Shown here: one piece after another, positions 9,558-21,200 of the stretch
Layout: each line of letters opens with the position of its first letter
Position numbering within the stretch: the first letter of the stretch is position 1
Source of the DNA: Bombus terrestris
Taxonomy: Eukaryota > Arthropoda > Insecta > Hymenoptera > Apidae
NCBI RefSeq assembly: GCF_910591885.1
Contig: NC_063286.1
Location: 4,650,001 to 4,714,000 of the forward strand
DNA length: 64,000 nt
Reading direction: 5' to 3'
The notes under the pieces: generated by a model
Database searches by the model: none
Told to the model about the DNA's origin: nothing
Seen by the model: the letters and a program-made list of their open reading frames with translations, nothing else
Made by a program: the position numbers and the translations under genes

Positions 9558-11438
9558 ATGGGAAGTAGCAAAATGAGTGACGCTGCGGCGCAAGAGTTGG
9601 AAAAACAATTCGGTTCATTGTGTATTGGAGAAGAGACGGAGCTAGATATCAATAAATTAAACAAAGGCCAGAAGCAAGCGTACGATAATATATGCAAATT
9701 ATTAAATGAAAAGTGGAAGTCAATTATCACGATCGATGCTCCAAGCGGAACTGGTAAAACGTTTCTTCTCTGCACTTTGGCTGTAAACTGCGGGAGAGAA
9801 GTAAAAATTCTTATATTCCGGAAAGACCAGGCAAGTGAAATTTTGTTGAAGAATATACAGACGTACACGTATGTATCTTTCTGTATGCGTCATTTCAATC
9901 TACAGTATCATGAAGCAATTCAAATGTTTCGAACGTTCAGTGATGATAAGATTCGAGAACTTTATAATTTAATCGTGTACTCTAGAAAGTTTGTCGTTGT
10001 TGAAGACAGATCCGTTCTTATTTTAGACATATATACTATACCCTCACCGGCCATGTTGCTTCTATTATACATACTATTCCTTAAACATAATCTGCACTTA
10101 CTTTTTGCTGGGGATGCTATGCAATTACATTCTATCAATAAATGTGCATTGCATAAGGAAAGTAATTATTATATTATTCAGATATTGAAGGAAGAAAGCT
10201 TCTCGTCAATAATTAATTTAAGTAAAAACATGCGAATATGTGATACCTTGTTTGAAGCGAAAGTAGCAAATTTTTATAAGCTTCTGCAGCAAGTACAACC
10301 TGCTGGGAACGTTCCGTTGAATTATAAACTACGTTACCATTTATACACTCAGTTTCGACCGAAATATCTCGTTGAAGAACGTTTTGATACTATTTACATT
10401 GCTCAAACTCATCGCAACATTACAAGACGTTTATATCGCTTCATTGAATATCTGAAGTCGACTGGCACAACGTATTATGAAGTACCATTTTGTTATAAAT
10501 TAGATAAAACCAAGCTTCCTCTCGATACTCGTAAATATAAATTTTTTCCCACCTTGCTGTTAGTAAAAGGATACAAATATATATACATTACCGAAGAAGG
10601 TGTCCATCATGTTGTTCACTTGGAGGATATACTGTTTGAAAACAACGAAATTAAGAGTTTGATAATCAGATTTGTAAAAGATAAAAATCGCGTTGAAATA
10701 ATTAAACGGGTCAAGCTTAATTATTATCAGATTTTACCAGATTATCGTAATTGGTTATACAAAAATGGTGTAATATATGATAAAAGTGATATACGGCAAT
10801 TTCCTTTACGTCCATATACGCTGACATATCATGCTACTATAGGACGAACGATTGACGAAGCGCAAATAGAGCTTAGCTCCGAGTGTGTATATGCTAACTT
10901 CTTATACATTGGTCTTTGTTCTGTACGCCACGATATCGATATTCATAAAATTCATGATGAACGAGATCTGGCAGGATATTTGATGACGGAGTATATGGAA
11001 ACTCTTGTACCAAATAAAGACAGTGAAAAATACTATTATCGTTGTCACTTGGACAAATGTGAAATTTATCCATATATTGTTAAAAATACAAACAGCGAGG
11101 ATCTAGATAATATCGAATGGACGACTATGAATGATATACATAAATTTGAGACAAGCCGGAAAAACTTTATCCGCATTGAACGCAGTGAATACGAGAAGCC
11201 CAACAAAAAAGTGGAGACACGATACATGGAAATTACAGAATTTGTGAAAGAAAATCCAGAAGTGATACTTAATACAATGGACAAAATACCTGCTGACGAT
11301 TTGAACAACAATTACAATAAGGAAAAGAAAAGGAAGAAGAAGGGACAGCGACAAAAAAATGAAGAGGACAAAGAATCAGATGCATTACGTTACTTACGTG
11401 AAAAGTACAATGAGTGGGTTCATAAAAAAAAAAAATAA
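9558..11438 (+). CDS. Divergent PIF1-like (SF1) DNA helicase, intronless
   Basis: A single uninterrupted frame of 626 codons. Residues are counted from the first ATG. A second ATG at codon 6 has the better start context (A at -3). Motifs in order: a Q-like segment LNKGQKQAYDNI (34-45); Walker A APSGTGKTFL (61-70); Walker B VLILDIYTIPS (153-163), where the usual DE is DI; motif III FAGDAMQL (183-190); motif IV LSKNMR (221-226); motif V TLTYHATIGRTID (421-433), lacking the usual glutamine before the glycine; motif VI FLYIGLCSVRH (448-458) with the arginine-finger position kept. The last 40 residues are lysine-rich and could be a nuclear signal. PIF1-type enzymes use ATP to unwind DNA 5' to 3'. 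A possible polyadenylation signal ATTAAA is at 11466-11471. A splice acceptor-like cttgcag at about 9402-9408 would allow a non-coding 5' exon. The gene lies between TTAA MITEs. A captured DNA-virus helicase, a Helitron-derived helicase without its Rep domain, or a fast-evolving host gene are all possible. Helicase identity is fairly sure; origin is open. Confidence 0.85.
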   Translation: MGSSKMSDAAAQELEKQFGSLCIGEETELDINKLNKGQKQAYDNICKLLNEKWKSIITIDAPSGTGKTFLLCTLAVNCGREVKILIFRKDQASEILLKNIQTYTYVSFCMRHFNLQYHEAIQMFRTFSDDKIRELYNLIVYSRKFVVVEDRSVLILDIYTIPSPAMLLLLYILFLKHNLHLLFAGDAMQLHSINKCALHKESNYYIIQILKEESFSSIINLSKNMRICDTLFEAKVANFYKLLQQVQPAGNVPLNYKLRYHLYTQFRPKYLVEERFDTIYIAQTHRNITRRLYRFIEYLKSTGTTYYEVPFCYKLDKTKLPLDTRKYKFFPTLLLVKGYKYIYITEEGVHHVVHLEDILFENNEIKSLIIRFVKDKNRVEIIKRVKLNYYQILPDYRNWLYKNGVIYDKSDIRQFPLRPYTLTYHATIGRTIDEAQIELSSECVYANFLYIGLCSVRHDIDIHKIHDERDLAGYLMTEYMETLVPNKDSEKYYYRCHLDKCEIYPYIVKNTNSEDLDNIEWTTMNDIHKFETSRKNFIRIERSEYEKPNKKVETRYMEITEFVKENPEVILNTMDKIPADDLNNNYNKEKKRKKKGQRQKNEEDKESDALRYLREKYNEWVHKKKK

Positions 11439-11761
11439 TTTCCAAGAATAAGTCTATGTGCGAATATTAAAGAAAATTCATACTTTTATATTTTATTTTG
11501 ATATATTTTCATAAGAGTCTATATATATATATATATAATTTAAGCGGTTGAAAATTAATGTTACGCAGTTGAACGCCGCTGATGCCTTCAAATGACCCTT
11601 TAAGTAGTGCCATGATGCAAATGGGTTATAGATGCAAGAATTAATTATGCGCAAGATTCCAGTTCTGTGTCTATGTTCTTAAAAATTTAAATTTACATAA
11701 ACATCCGCAATTTAATAATTATGTTAAGTCTTCAAATTGATGCTTCTTGAGTGACATTCAT

Positions 11762-12306
11762 AACATGTAGAATTGACGCCGGCACCAATATTTATGGTTT
11801 TCTCTGTGAGGCGGCGCCCCAATGCACGGTCTGCTTCGTGGGGCGGCGCAGCGTCGGATTAGACTGACAATTTTTCTACTTTGACCCCAATTTATAGTAA
11901 AATTACAAAAGCTATACGATTCCTATTGGGTTCAATGAATTCCGTGGACTTCAACTAACACATTGATATACTATAGTTTGGCAATATCAATTTGCATATA
12001 TCTATAAATGTTAAGTAAAGCTGATGGGACTCTAATTTTGTACTCTTTTCGTTTTTTCATTTAAATTTTTAAAATGGACTGACAAAAGGTCAGCATGTAT
12101 GCTAGCTACTTCCAAAAATCACAGATGTGTTATAATGTCGAGATAAAATAATATAAACCTATTTTGTGCAATATGTACATGTGCGACCCACCGCGATACA
12201 TGCCGCCCCACGGAACAAACTCGAGTGACCCATCGGTAGTGCACGCCGCCTCACGGGACAGATACGTGTGACCTACCGATGGTACACGCCGGCGTCAACG
12301 TGTTAA
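11762..12306. mobile_element. piggyBac-like MITE, family P3
   Basis: The right end reads inward from TTAA (12303-12306) as TTAACACGTTGACGCCGGCG. The left end has the matching block TTGACGCCGGCAC but its TTAA has decayed, so the left limit is approximate. The right subterminal region holds three imperfect 35-43-bp repeats, each starting GACCYAYCG and containing a CRYGCCG block (about 12184-12300). Related GC-rich blocks lie inverted near 11810-11850. Such subterminal repeats are usual transposase-binding sites. Confidence 0.75.
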
Positions 12307-12864
12307 ATTTATGTTTTGTCATACGTTTCCTTTATTTCTTTGTTGTAAGTTAGGGAAACAAAATCTTATGGTCCAAAAATATTATTTGTATTACGTATAT
12401 TATAAAAAATTATACTTATAGATAATTGTTGATAATTATATGCTTTATGTGATTCTATGATCTTTTAGATATAAATGTTTGTTATATAATGTCTGTTACT
12501 GCAATTTACAGCTGCTTTTTGTTGAATTTGTTAAGGGATAAAAAGTTCCTGAAAATTAATTGAAACAGTTCATTTTAATTAGTACATTTTTATAAATATT
12601 CTATTTTTTACCCCTCTGATAAAATCAAATTAAACAGCATACTTAAATCTTATTATAGTTTTAAAAAGATAGTAAAACAACAAAAAATTCTACGTATTAA
12701 TCTCTGTTATTTAATTAGCGTCTATGTTTGTTCTATCAAACTCTTTATACTTGTTTGTTATTTTATTTATAAACAATAAATATTTTAATATTTTCTTAAC
12801 TAATAAGCAATTTTTTGTTTTACAAAATTTAAAGTAGCTTTTTGCAGTTGCATCACATTCCAGA
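12307..12864. other. AT-rich non-coding sequence
   Basis: Nothing recognisable is seen beyond A/T-rich low-complexity sequence. Confidence 0.5.
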
Positions 12865-13351
12865 TTAACCCTTTGCACTCGAGAGGCTATTTCCCGTCAC
12901 CACGGCGTTCCGTGTGGCAACTCGAGAGAAGAATGAGAGGCGATATTCCCTGTTTATGTTAAATTTTGACCTCATCCAATTGATGAGAGCGCAGTACTGG
13001 TTAGTAAATAGATTCTTTAGCTCTTTATATTGTTTGTTATGAAGTGTGAAATGTTACGCTTTAAAACGAGGATGAAATATTTATGTTCAAATTCTTCCAA
13101 AACCATGGTTATAGTAACGTGTCCGACGTTAGTTCAGATTTGACGATCGTGACAGAAGTATTATAGTCTTGTAAATTTAGAAGCTCAAAAAAATGGATTT
13201 GGAAATTTGTTGAATTAATTCATATATTAAAATATAAAAGAACGAAAGGTCACTTAACCACCCACCTACAAGACACTCGTCACATATGCGGAAATTTACT
13301 TTGAGTTATTGCTACGCCCGACCAAAATGGCCGCCGAGTGCAAAGGGTTAA
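12865..13351. mobile_element. piggyBac-like MITE, family P4
   Basis: A 487-bp element with TTAA at 12865-12868 and 13348-13351. The inverted termini are CCCTTTGCACTCG and CGAGTGCAAAGGG. The first bases (CCCTTTG) match family P1, but the interior is different. It has no coding capacity. Confidence 0.9.
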
Positions 13352-14102
13352 AAATTGAGGAACTTTAGGACTTATTTGACTTAACTTGTATTATTTTTTT
13401 ACAAAGTGGAATTTAAGGGATGGTAGGAGAGATCTAAAAAGCTTTAAAAGAAAAGTAATAAAAAAAAAAACTGTCGTAACATACAGTAGCGAACAAAAGA
13501 TTAAGACGAAATGGAAAAAATAAATAATTGATTTACTTTCTATAGAAAATATAAATACAGTGTCCTACTTTTGACTAATTAGACATTTGTTCGTACACTT
13601 ATAAAAATAATTTCATTTTGATATTTTGCTCAGTAGCTAAGTTATAAAAAAGCAACGAAAGCTGTATATTTCGTCGGTCAAAAGTTTAAAACTACACAAA
13701 AAATATTAATTTTTGGTAAGAAAATATACACAATTTTTGTTTAAATTCGATATTTTGTCCAATATCCGTTATTTCTTATCACTTCGGTACATCTTCTTGG
13801 CATAGTATCTATTAATTTTTTTATATCGATCTACCGTAATATTACTCCAAGCTGTTTCAATTGTGAAGTTCATTTAAATTTTTCGGTTTATAACCTTGTA
13901 CTTTTTTTTTTTTTTTTTTTTTTTTTATGATGTTCCACAAATTCTCGATTGGATTAATGTCTGGTGATTGCGACGGACATGGCAACACGGTAATATTTTC
14001 TTCTTCAAAACACTGCTTCACAACCCGAGCCGTGTGCTTCGGATCATTATCATTTTGAAAAAGAAAATCATCACGCATATTGTTGCGTGCAAAAGGCAAC
14101 AT

Positions 14103-14322
14103 TGTTATTAAATAGGTTTTGGAGTTCGATATTTAATTGATTCACACATATTTAATTAATATATTCTGTATTTCACCACCGTGTACAGCCATATGAACAC
14201 ACTGGATATACTCAGATAATTAACTCGTGGCAGACGCCAAAAACAAAAGAGCGTCGTTAGAAGTCGCACCAACTTTGCATGTAGCAACTAGTGATCATAC
14301 CAACCTAATATTTTCCTCAACA
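14103..14322. repeat. Solo LTR, family L1, copy 1
   Basis: A 220-bp TG...CA unit (tgttattaaatagg ... cctcaaca) flanked by perfect 5-bp duplications aacat at 14098-14102 and 14323-14327. A second copy of the same length is at 54178-54397. It interrupts the Tc1 transposase inside the KNTM/LPFA block. A solo LTR is what remains after the two LTRs of a retrotransposon recombine. Strand and superfamily cannot be told from the LTR alone. Confidence 0.92.
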
Positions 14323-14372
14323 AACATTGTGTTCTTGAGTATGTCCATGTACTGAAAACGGTCCATACTTCT

Positions 14373-14815
14373 GAGGTGGTTGTTGGTGAAGGTGCCCACA
14401 AAAAATACTCTTGATGTTTAACAAAAAAGGTTTATTAAACCATTAACACTCAACAATCAACAATTCACGATCAACAATTAACAATCGATTAACAATCAAG
14501 AGTTAATAATCACGTATCTCGAATTGTGTTTGCTTCGCTATGACGCTAAACCTTTCGCACTTCGCAGCTCGGGACAGACTGAATCTTTTGTTCGAAACCA
14601 AACGGATTCTTTTCTTTGTTGCCCCTCCATATTCGCACTACGCACGCGTTTATTAGATGCCGCGACGGTTGCCGCGTATGCATTCTTCCGAATATTCGGC
14701 GAAGGAACCGTAAAGATATCGATGGTACATTAGGTATGTCGGCCTTACGCTTTGTAGTTATAGCGCCTTGTGTCGCGTAGCCGTTGGAAAGTTCCGTGGT
14801 TGAGTGCCGCCACAA
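14373..14815 (-). repeat. Solo LTR, family L2, copy 1
   Basis: A 443-bp repeat homologous to 32736-33174. On the minus strand it runs from TTGTGGCGGCACTC to CCAACAACCACCTC. It contains TTAATAAACC close to its 3' end, a likely LTR polyadenylation signal. The flanks ttct (14369-14372) and ttcc (14816-14819) look like a decayed 4-bp duplication. It interrupts the Tc1 transposase just after GIYRIDG. The small open frames inside are repeat sequence, not genes. Confidence 0.82.
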
Positions 14816-15774
14816 TTCCATCAATACGATATATCGGACCAGGACCGCCTCAAGAAAGACACGCCCACCCCATAATGTTCCCACCACCATGTTTAAGAGT
14901 TTTTAAAACGCATTGTGTTTTCGGACTTTCGCCAATTCGACGTCTAACTTACCGTATCCCGTCAGAAGAGACGCGATTGAATTTCAATTCGCCTGAAAAC
15001 AATACCTTTTGCCAATCTTCACATGTCCGATGCTTATGAGCTTCAGCAAATGCAAGTCGTCTTTTTCGATTCCTAGAACTCAACAGTGGTTTCTTTCGGG
15101 GTTTTCATCCTCTTAAGTTAAAATCTTCTAATCTTCTCCTAACAGTTCTAACGCTAATTTGTGTATCATTTTTATAGTTTATCTCCGCAGCAATATTATG
15201 TGCACTACGAAAACGATCCTTTTCGCTCAATCGATGAATCCGGCCATCCATTTTCGGAGTTGCGTTTCCGTGGTCTCCCGTTTTTCGGTTGATCGCAATA
15301 CATGCCTGCCTTTAAAAATTTATACCAAGCTTGCTTACAAGCCGTTTCTGACCTGTTCACTATATTTGCTATTTCGGTGAAGGTTTTAGTTTGATTTCAT
15401 AGCCTTACGATTTCTTTCTTTTCGTTTTCAAGTAAATTCTTTGATTTCCCCATAGTCTGTTCCTACCTAAATGAATTTTAAGCAATAAAAGCTACACTAA
15501 ACAATGATTTTGACATTCTAGGAAAAAAAAAAAAATATCATTCACGTTTTACACAGATCGTCTTAAACTAATGTCCACTGTTTACAAGTGCTAAGCGGTA
15601 ACTAACTGTTGTAACTCTTACATTGTTTGTATTTAACTGGCGGTTTGAGGTTATGAAGGTCAAACATACAGCTATGTTATTCCAAAGAGACGAACCGAAT
15701 AGAAGAATAATATGCGTATAAGATGTTTGTAATACGGTTTCCAACTAATCGTCTTAAACTTTTGTCTGCTACTG

Positions 15775-17480
15775 TATAGTTACAATAAATATATATTTAT
15801 ATATACTTGAATTTATGCTTTTGTCATAAATGTTGATTATATTCGTTTATTCCATAATTTTGTGAAATATGTTAAAAAAGCTCTTTTTAACATTTTACAA
15901 AATATTATTTATATATTATATACCTAAATTTATTTCACAAACAAAGTGAAATATGTCTGAAATGTTATTACAAGAAGAAGATTTTCATTGATAATTGTTT
16001 TCAATCAGAATTATACTTTTTCACTAGTATTGTATTGTAAGTAACGAAAGGATAAACATAGTTTTTTTTACATTCTATAAAATATATTGAATTAATATTA
16101 TTCCTTTTTTATATAACTTTTTATTTTATTCGAATAAATATCTATTATTATTAGCAGAACCTTTATGTATATCGAAAATCAACAGTCGACCTTTTTATTT
16201 TATTTTAGTTAAATGTTATGTTTTAGTATTAAAGCGGAAGTAAATAGTTTAATATCAAAGTATTGTTCAAGTGCAAATTAATGTTGAGGATACTTATAAG
16301 TAAAATAATATCGTTTAATAATTTATAATATAAGTTGATCCTACAAGCTGATGACAAAGGATTGAAAGACTTTAATTATTGTATAAGATTTTTTTACAAA
16401 TTTTACAAAATATATTTGGCGATTATAAATCGTTAAACAAAGCGACAAATTTTAATTAAAAGGATGAAGATGGCAGATTATATCATTTACATTGTCTTTT
16501 ACTGATGGTTGCTTAGAAACCTATAGCATTGATTTTGTAATTGTAGGAATTTAATCGATTTTCAAGAACGATATATTAATTACTTCCCAAATTGCAAGTA
16601 TATTCCAAAAATAATGATAAATGAAGAGTATAGGAGAAGAACGCGATAAGTAATGTCTTTCATTTGTTACACGTAGTTTTAAAGTTCAGTATTCATTGTC
16701 ATACAATCCCAAAGTTGTTACCAAAAATGTTTACTATTTAATTTTAAAGCTAAACGCATTTTTCTATCTTCTTGTAATTTCAAAATTATGTATTACAGTT
16801 TTGGCTCGTATAATAAATAATAAACAACTGGTTTCTGACTCGAAATAAGCAGTTCACTATCCCCTCTTCCTTATTTCTTATACAACTCAACAAAGTGAGA
16901 GTTTCAAATATGAGTAAGGGGTCTGCGAAAGCCAGAAGCAATCAATTTTTGCGATCGAATGAACAATAACATCGTTTAGTGGAAGACGAATAGTATATGT
17001 ATAATGCCTTCTCACTCTAGCATTGGCGACTCTGAAGTGTTATATGCTCCTCGGCCAATCGTTTTTTGTTTCACCGCTATCTCCAACCTGTCGCTCGTTC
17101 TGCGTGTTCTTTCTTATTGCGTTCGAAAACAAAGTCAAGCCGAGTAGCATATATGATTCCTATTAAGCAACCAGTCGATCTCGACTCTATGTTGCCTATT
17201 TCGAGGTTGTACTTGTTATAATATTAAAGTATTACTTTTTTATAGTTATATCTTCGGTTTATAAAATATGTCCTTGTTTAAAAGACGTATATCTTTATAT
17301 CTAAGATGTTCATCCAATTTTCAAATAAGTTTTTATTATAAAGTGATATTAAAATAAAAATATTGCTGAAAATATATTTATCAAGTTTTTCTCTTGTGAC
17401 CTTTAAATAATACGATCGAATAGTAATGCGTCTACTCTATATGTATAATATTAGCTACAAGTGGTTCATCCGAATCGTAA
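15775..17480. other. AT-rich non-coding sequence
   Basis: Very AT-rich and without a recognised gene to about 16850. From 16860 to 17215 the sequence is less AT-rich and more complex, with CpG-containing stretches. It lies upstream of the PDZ gene leader and may hold regulatory sequence, but no specific site can be named. Confidence 0.45.
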
Positions 17481-17499
17481 GTTAAAAAATGTTGATGGT

Positions 17500-18131
17500 A
17501 GCTGCTGTAGGAGAGGGCACGCGTGTTCGCCGGGTGGCTTGAGTTTCATAGGATGGCAAGTGAGGGTGGCGCGTCGACGATTATAGGGAGGGGGAATGCG
17601 CCGTCACGTCAGTATTCCGCGAACCATCGACGAGTGTAGTTCGTGTCTTTGTTCGTTCCAATTTTCTTGTCATCAGTGACTATATATTCGTGTTCGTAAT
17701 TTGACAACCGAGAACATCGTGAATCATTAAATTTATTCTTTGTTTTATCAATAACACTAATAATTTGTATGATTCGTCGTCCATGAACTTTTCGTCCGTA
17801 ACCTTTTCGTCGTTCATTCGTTGAAAGATGATGCATGGTCGGTAATGTCGCTGATTAAGAAGTACTGACTACCATTCGAGTAAACGTTGATAATAAATGA
17901 TAGCAGGCAAATTTCGCGAGGCGTTATTCGAGAAATGTGAGCGTTGACAAGACGAATTTACGCGCGATCAACGATTTTGCGCCGCGGAGCGCGAACTACG
18001 ACCTCGTTGGTCAACTCGAGACGAGTAAAACGAGACGGCGTGGCGTCTGTATCAGCAAACAACGTAGCTGCGTCTCGCGTTCGGATTGAAACGCGAGTGA
18101 GTGGTTGTTGGAGAGTGATAAGAGAGGCGGG
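17500..18131 (+). promoter_or_regulatory. Putative promoter and 5' leader of the PDZ gene
   Basis: A GC- and CpG-rich island in otherwise AT-rich DNA. It includes an initiator-like cacgTCAGTattcc at about 17605-17615 and a following GT/TC-rich leader. It ends directly at the ATG of the PDZ exon. No TATA box was recognised, consistent with a broad CpG-type insect promoter. The exact start site cannot be placed, and a spliced leader is possible. Confidence 0.45.
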
Positions 18132-18227
18132 ATGAGTGCAAGAGAAGTCACCCTTGTTGGAGGCTCTCCGTGGGGATTTCGTATGCATGGTGGACATGAC
18201 CTGCATCAACCCCTCCGTATCTCTAGG
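18132..18227 (+). CDS. First coding exon of a Zasp/PDLIM-like PDZ protein
   Basis: The exon has 32 codons, MSAREVTLVGGSPWGFRMHG followed by GHDLHQPLRISR, then a consensus donor AGG|GTAAGT (phase 0). The block GGSPWGFRMHGG with QPLRISR is the carboxylate-binding loop and first strands of a PDZ domain of the Enigma/ALP (Zasp, PDLIM) type. In these proteins the domain binds alpha-actinin at muscle Z-discs. The exon holds only about the first third of a PDZ domain, as expected for an exon that splits it. The next exon should start near the second PDZ strand and was not found to the right. The reading frame is open upstream only briefly, and the CpG-rich leader supports this ATG. Zasp66-like is the best guess; the exact orthologue is uncertain. 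Confidence 0.8.
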
Positions 18228-21200
18228 GTAAGTCTATTCATCGACCGTTTCACTAACGCAAATTAATGATCTTTTGAACGTAACTTAACTGTGAATATCT
18301 ACTACGTTAATATATATACTACAGTTAGATTTATTTGTTTTGCGTTTATCACGCGTATACTTACGTATATCGTTTGACGTTGGTTTTACGTTGTTTAATG
18401 TCACGCGTACTTTAGCATCGTTTGTTCGGACATAGATGCGTTAACTCAGGCTCATGGCGACAAACCTTTATAGTGTTGTCATTGATAACTATTCAGATCC
18501 AGTCGCGTTATATCACGGTGTGAATAAACTGTAAAGTTTGTAAAGTACTGTGGTATTTAATTTAATGTTACGTTTTTTGAGGAATGTTATAATTAATATA
18601 TTATAATATATAGTTATTTCTTCCAATTAAAATAATTTCTTTAATAAATATTTTAAAGTAGGAATTTAATATGGTTAGAGACATTTTTATCAGATATAAT
18701 AGCATAATTGTCAGTACTGCATAAATGTGTACCTATGTAATAGACTAATTATTATTGTCAGGTTATTCTTAATATATCCATTACTATTATTTCAATCCGA
18801 GTAAATTATTATTGCATTATACATATAGGAATATTTCTGTGTATTGCATTTTAATTCGACCTGAAGCTATACATTTTTAATTACTACTAAATTATTAGTT
18901 TAACACTTGACACTTTTAGTTTTGCGAATTATCAAACATTTCTTAAGTACAATGAAATTTAACTTTGTGAAAGATAATTCGATAAATTAATTTTTTTTAG
19001 AGTACACAAAAAATAATTTTTCTTCAGATTTCTTGACTTCTTCTATTTTTATAAATCTGGAAAATCCGATAAAGGTTGTAATGAAATTGAAGCTAGTTCT
19101 GATCTGAGAATCAGAAAAGTTGTGATGAAATTAAGGTTAATTAGAGCTAAAGCTGTTTAAAATAATAAACAATAAAGAGAATGTAAATGTCCACTGAAAT
19201 ACTTTATATAAGCGGGCATGAAACAATTTTATATTTTTATTTCAAATTTATTTTAAAATGTATATATTTTAAAATACTGTGATTTTCTCTCTCTCTTTAA
19301 TGTTTCGCGTATCCTCTGGAGATTTGTGTGAAAATGGCGTACCCCGTAAGTAGACGAATAAAGCTATAGTTATATAAAATATAACAGCGAGAATAAAATG
19401 AAATATACATACGTATATAGACATTAAATTTTGTACGCCTAAATTACTGAAACTGATGAACTGAAAACAATGTATGGATATTAAGAGTAGTTTATACGTA
19501 AATATTCAGACACTTTAATCCATTTATAATAACAATATGTATATTTTACCGAAGCATGTAAATTAATAAAGAATTAATAATTATAAGCAATATTTATCAC
19601 TTTATACAATTATCAGACTATAACGTTAAATTACCTATTAATAGAACATAGAAATATGTAATATATATTATTATTTATTATATGTACTACTACATACTTT
19701 TAATGTTTAAATATCATTGATTGTATTAACATAGGAATTTTTTCTATTGGTTTAGACCCTTTTTAATCTGACTTGTAATTCAAAAATTGAAAAGTCTGAA
19801 GATGAAAAGTTTGTCAAGGAAGAAATTATTTCTGTAAAGTTCGGCAGTTATAAACGCCAGCTTTATTATCGGTTATAATATATTATTATATGTAGCTCTG
19901 ATGACTATAAAGTATAAATAATAAGTGCCGTTTAATTCTATAATTAAAATATATTTTTATACATGTATTCTATAAAACTTCAGTAAAGTGTCAAAATTTA
20001 GATAATTTAAAGTTCGAGACATATTTCAAAATCTTCCCCGCCCGAAAAATGTTGGCATGCAACCTGAATGTAGCTGGTTATAAATATCGAGCCATCGATG
20101 TTTTGAATGTTGCCAGTAAATTGATACTTGGCACGGACAAATAAGACGCATCGATTTCAAAACCACGCCATGTTTGTTACACACATAGTCAGAATTATCG
20201 AAGTTTGGTTAAGATGTAATACTGGACGATAGCTTTGTATCTCGTGGTCGTTCTAAAGTCGCTTACGAATCTAGTAATTTATATCAGTAGCTTGTGTTAA
20301 TCTTTTGTTTAGGTTAGAATACATTTGTTCTTCATATTTTGTAGAACGAATAAGAAAATAAATTTATCTATTTATTTATGAACTCTTATATAAAATATAA
20401 TGCATGAGGATTAAATATAAGGAAAAAGATCAAATAAGCATGCAATATCACACTACTACATCGCAGTATTATATTATTTTCAGCACATACTAATTCTAAA
20501 GAGGATCACATTGAAACTTGTTATATTAGAAATAAATCGTCTTAAATCACTAGAGATCTGCTATTACTAATTTATGTACAAAATATTAAAAACTTTATAT
20601 TTCGTTTATGATTGAAACTCTGCTTTCTGTTTCAAAATATTGCATTCATTAAAAATATCGTATTAATTTAACGACATAAACATTTTAATAAGTTTAATTA
20701 ATATTTGTAAAATTAAATATGAAAGTACTAGTTTTGGCATAGTGTTATAATTTACACAAACAATAATTATTAGGAAACAAGCTTATGTAATTACATTATT
20801 AAAAATTAAAATTAAAACGAGTAATTTATAACCCAGCAAATAATTTTATTTTCCTACGACGAACTTGTTATTTAACTTATTATCAAAAAGACCTATTGGG
20901 TAAACGAGATTCTACTGTATTATGATTTATTCAGTCTATTTAAATATCTTTACATGATATTAAGTTTTGAGATTTAGGTCATGAGATTAGAGATTATCTA
21001 ACAATGTTATAGATACGCGAGCAGAATTATAATTATGATTTACCTTATTACCAAGGACATTTAGGGTGAAATTCTGATTATGAGATTCTTTTCAGAAGTT
21101 GATTTCACGTTCGATATTATTGCAATATTTCTAAATAAAAGATATCTAAATTATTTTTTGTAGAAAATTATTTATTTTGAATTATTTTCTTAGCATTGTA

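Larger units (their letters stand above)
13857..15453 (-). pseudogene. Tc1-like transposase, inactivated
   Basis: The gene reads leftwards from ATG at 15453 (MGKSKNLLENEKKEIVRL, then a stop). The N-terminal part still shows the paired helix-turn-helix region (TFTEIANIVNRSETACKQAW). A frameshift follows near 15235, then ISVRRTVRRLEDF-like sequence and HGGGNIMGWACLS around the second catalytic aspartate region. The C-terminal part at 13857-14102 has QNDNDPKHTARVV and PSQSPDINPIENLW, the typical DDE segment. Several stops, a poly-lysine run from the T-tract at 13903-13926 and two LTR insertions (one between GIYRIDG and MDRF, one between KNTM and LPFA) show it is dead. Such transposases cut and paste their element at TA sites. 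Confidence 0.88.
13494..15774 (-). mobile_element. Tc1-like transposon with two nested solo LTRs
   Basis: The inverted termini are CAGTAGCGAACAAAAGATTA on the left and, in complement, CAGTAGCAGACAAAAGTTTA on the right, both bordered by TA. The transposase is on the minus strand. Removing the solo LTRs at 14103-14322 and 14373-14815 with their duplications leaves about 1.6 kb, the usual size of a Tc1 element. It is inactive. Confidence 0.9.

Noticed and set aside
14524..14890. Open frames on both strands within LTR L2 (also at 32882-33193)
   Set aside because: The two LTR copies do not preserve a common protein; repeat sequence only.
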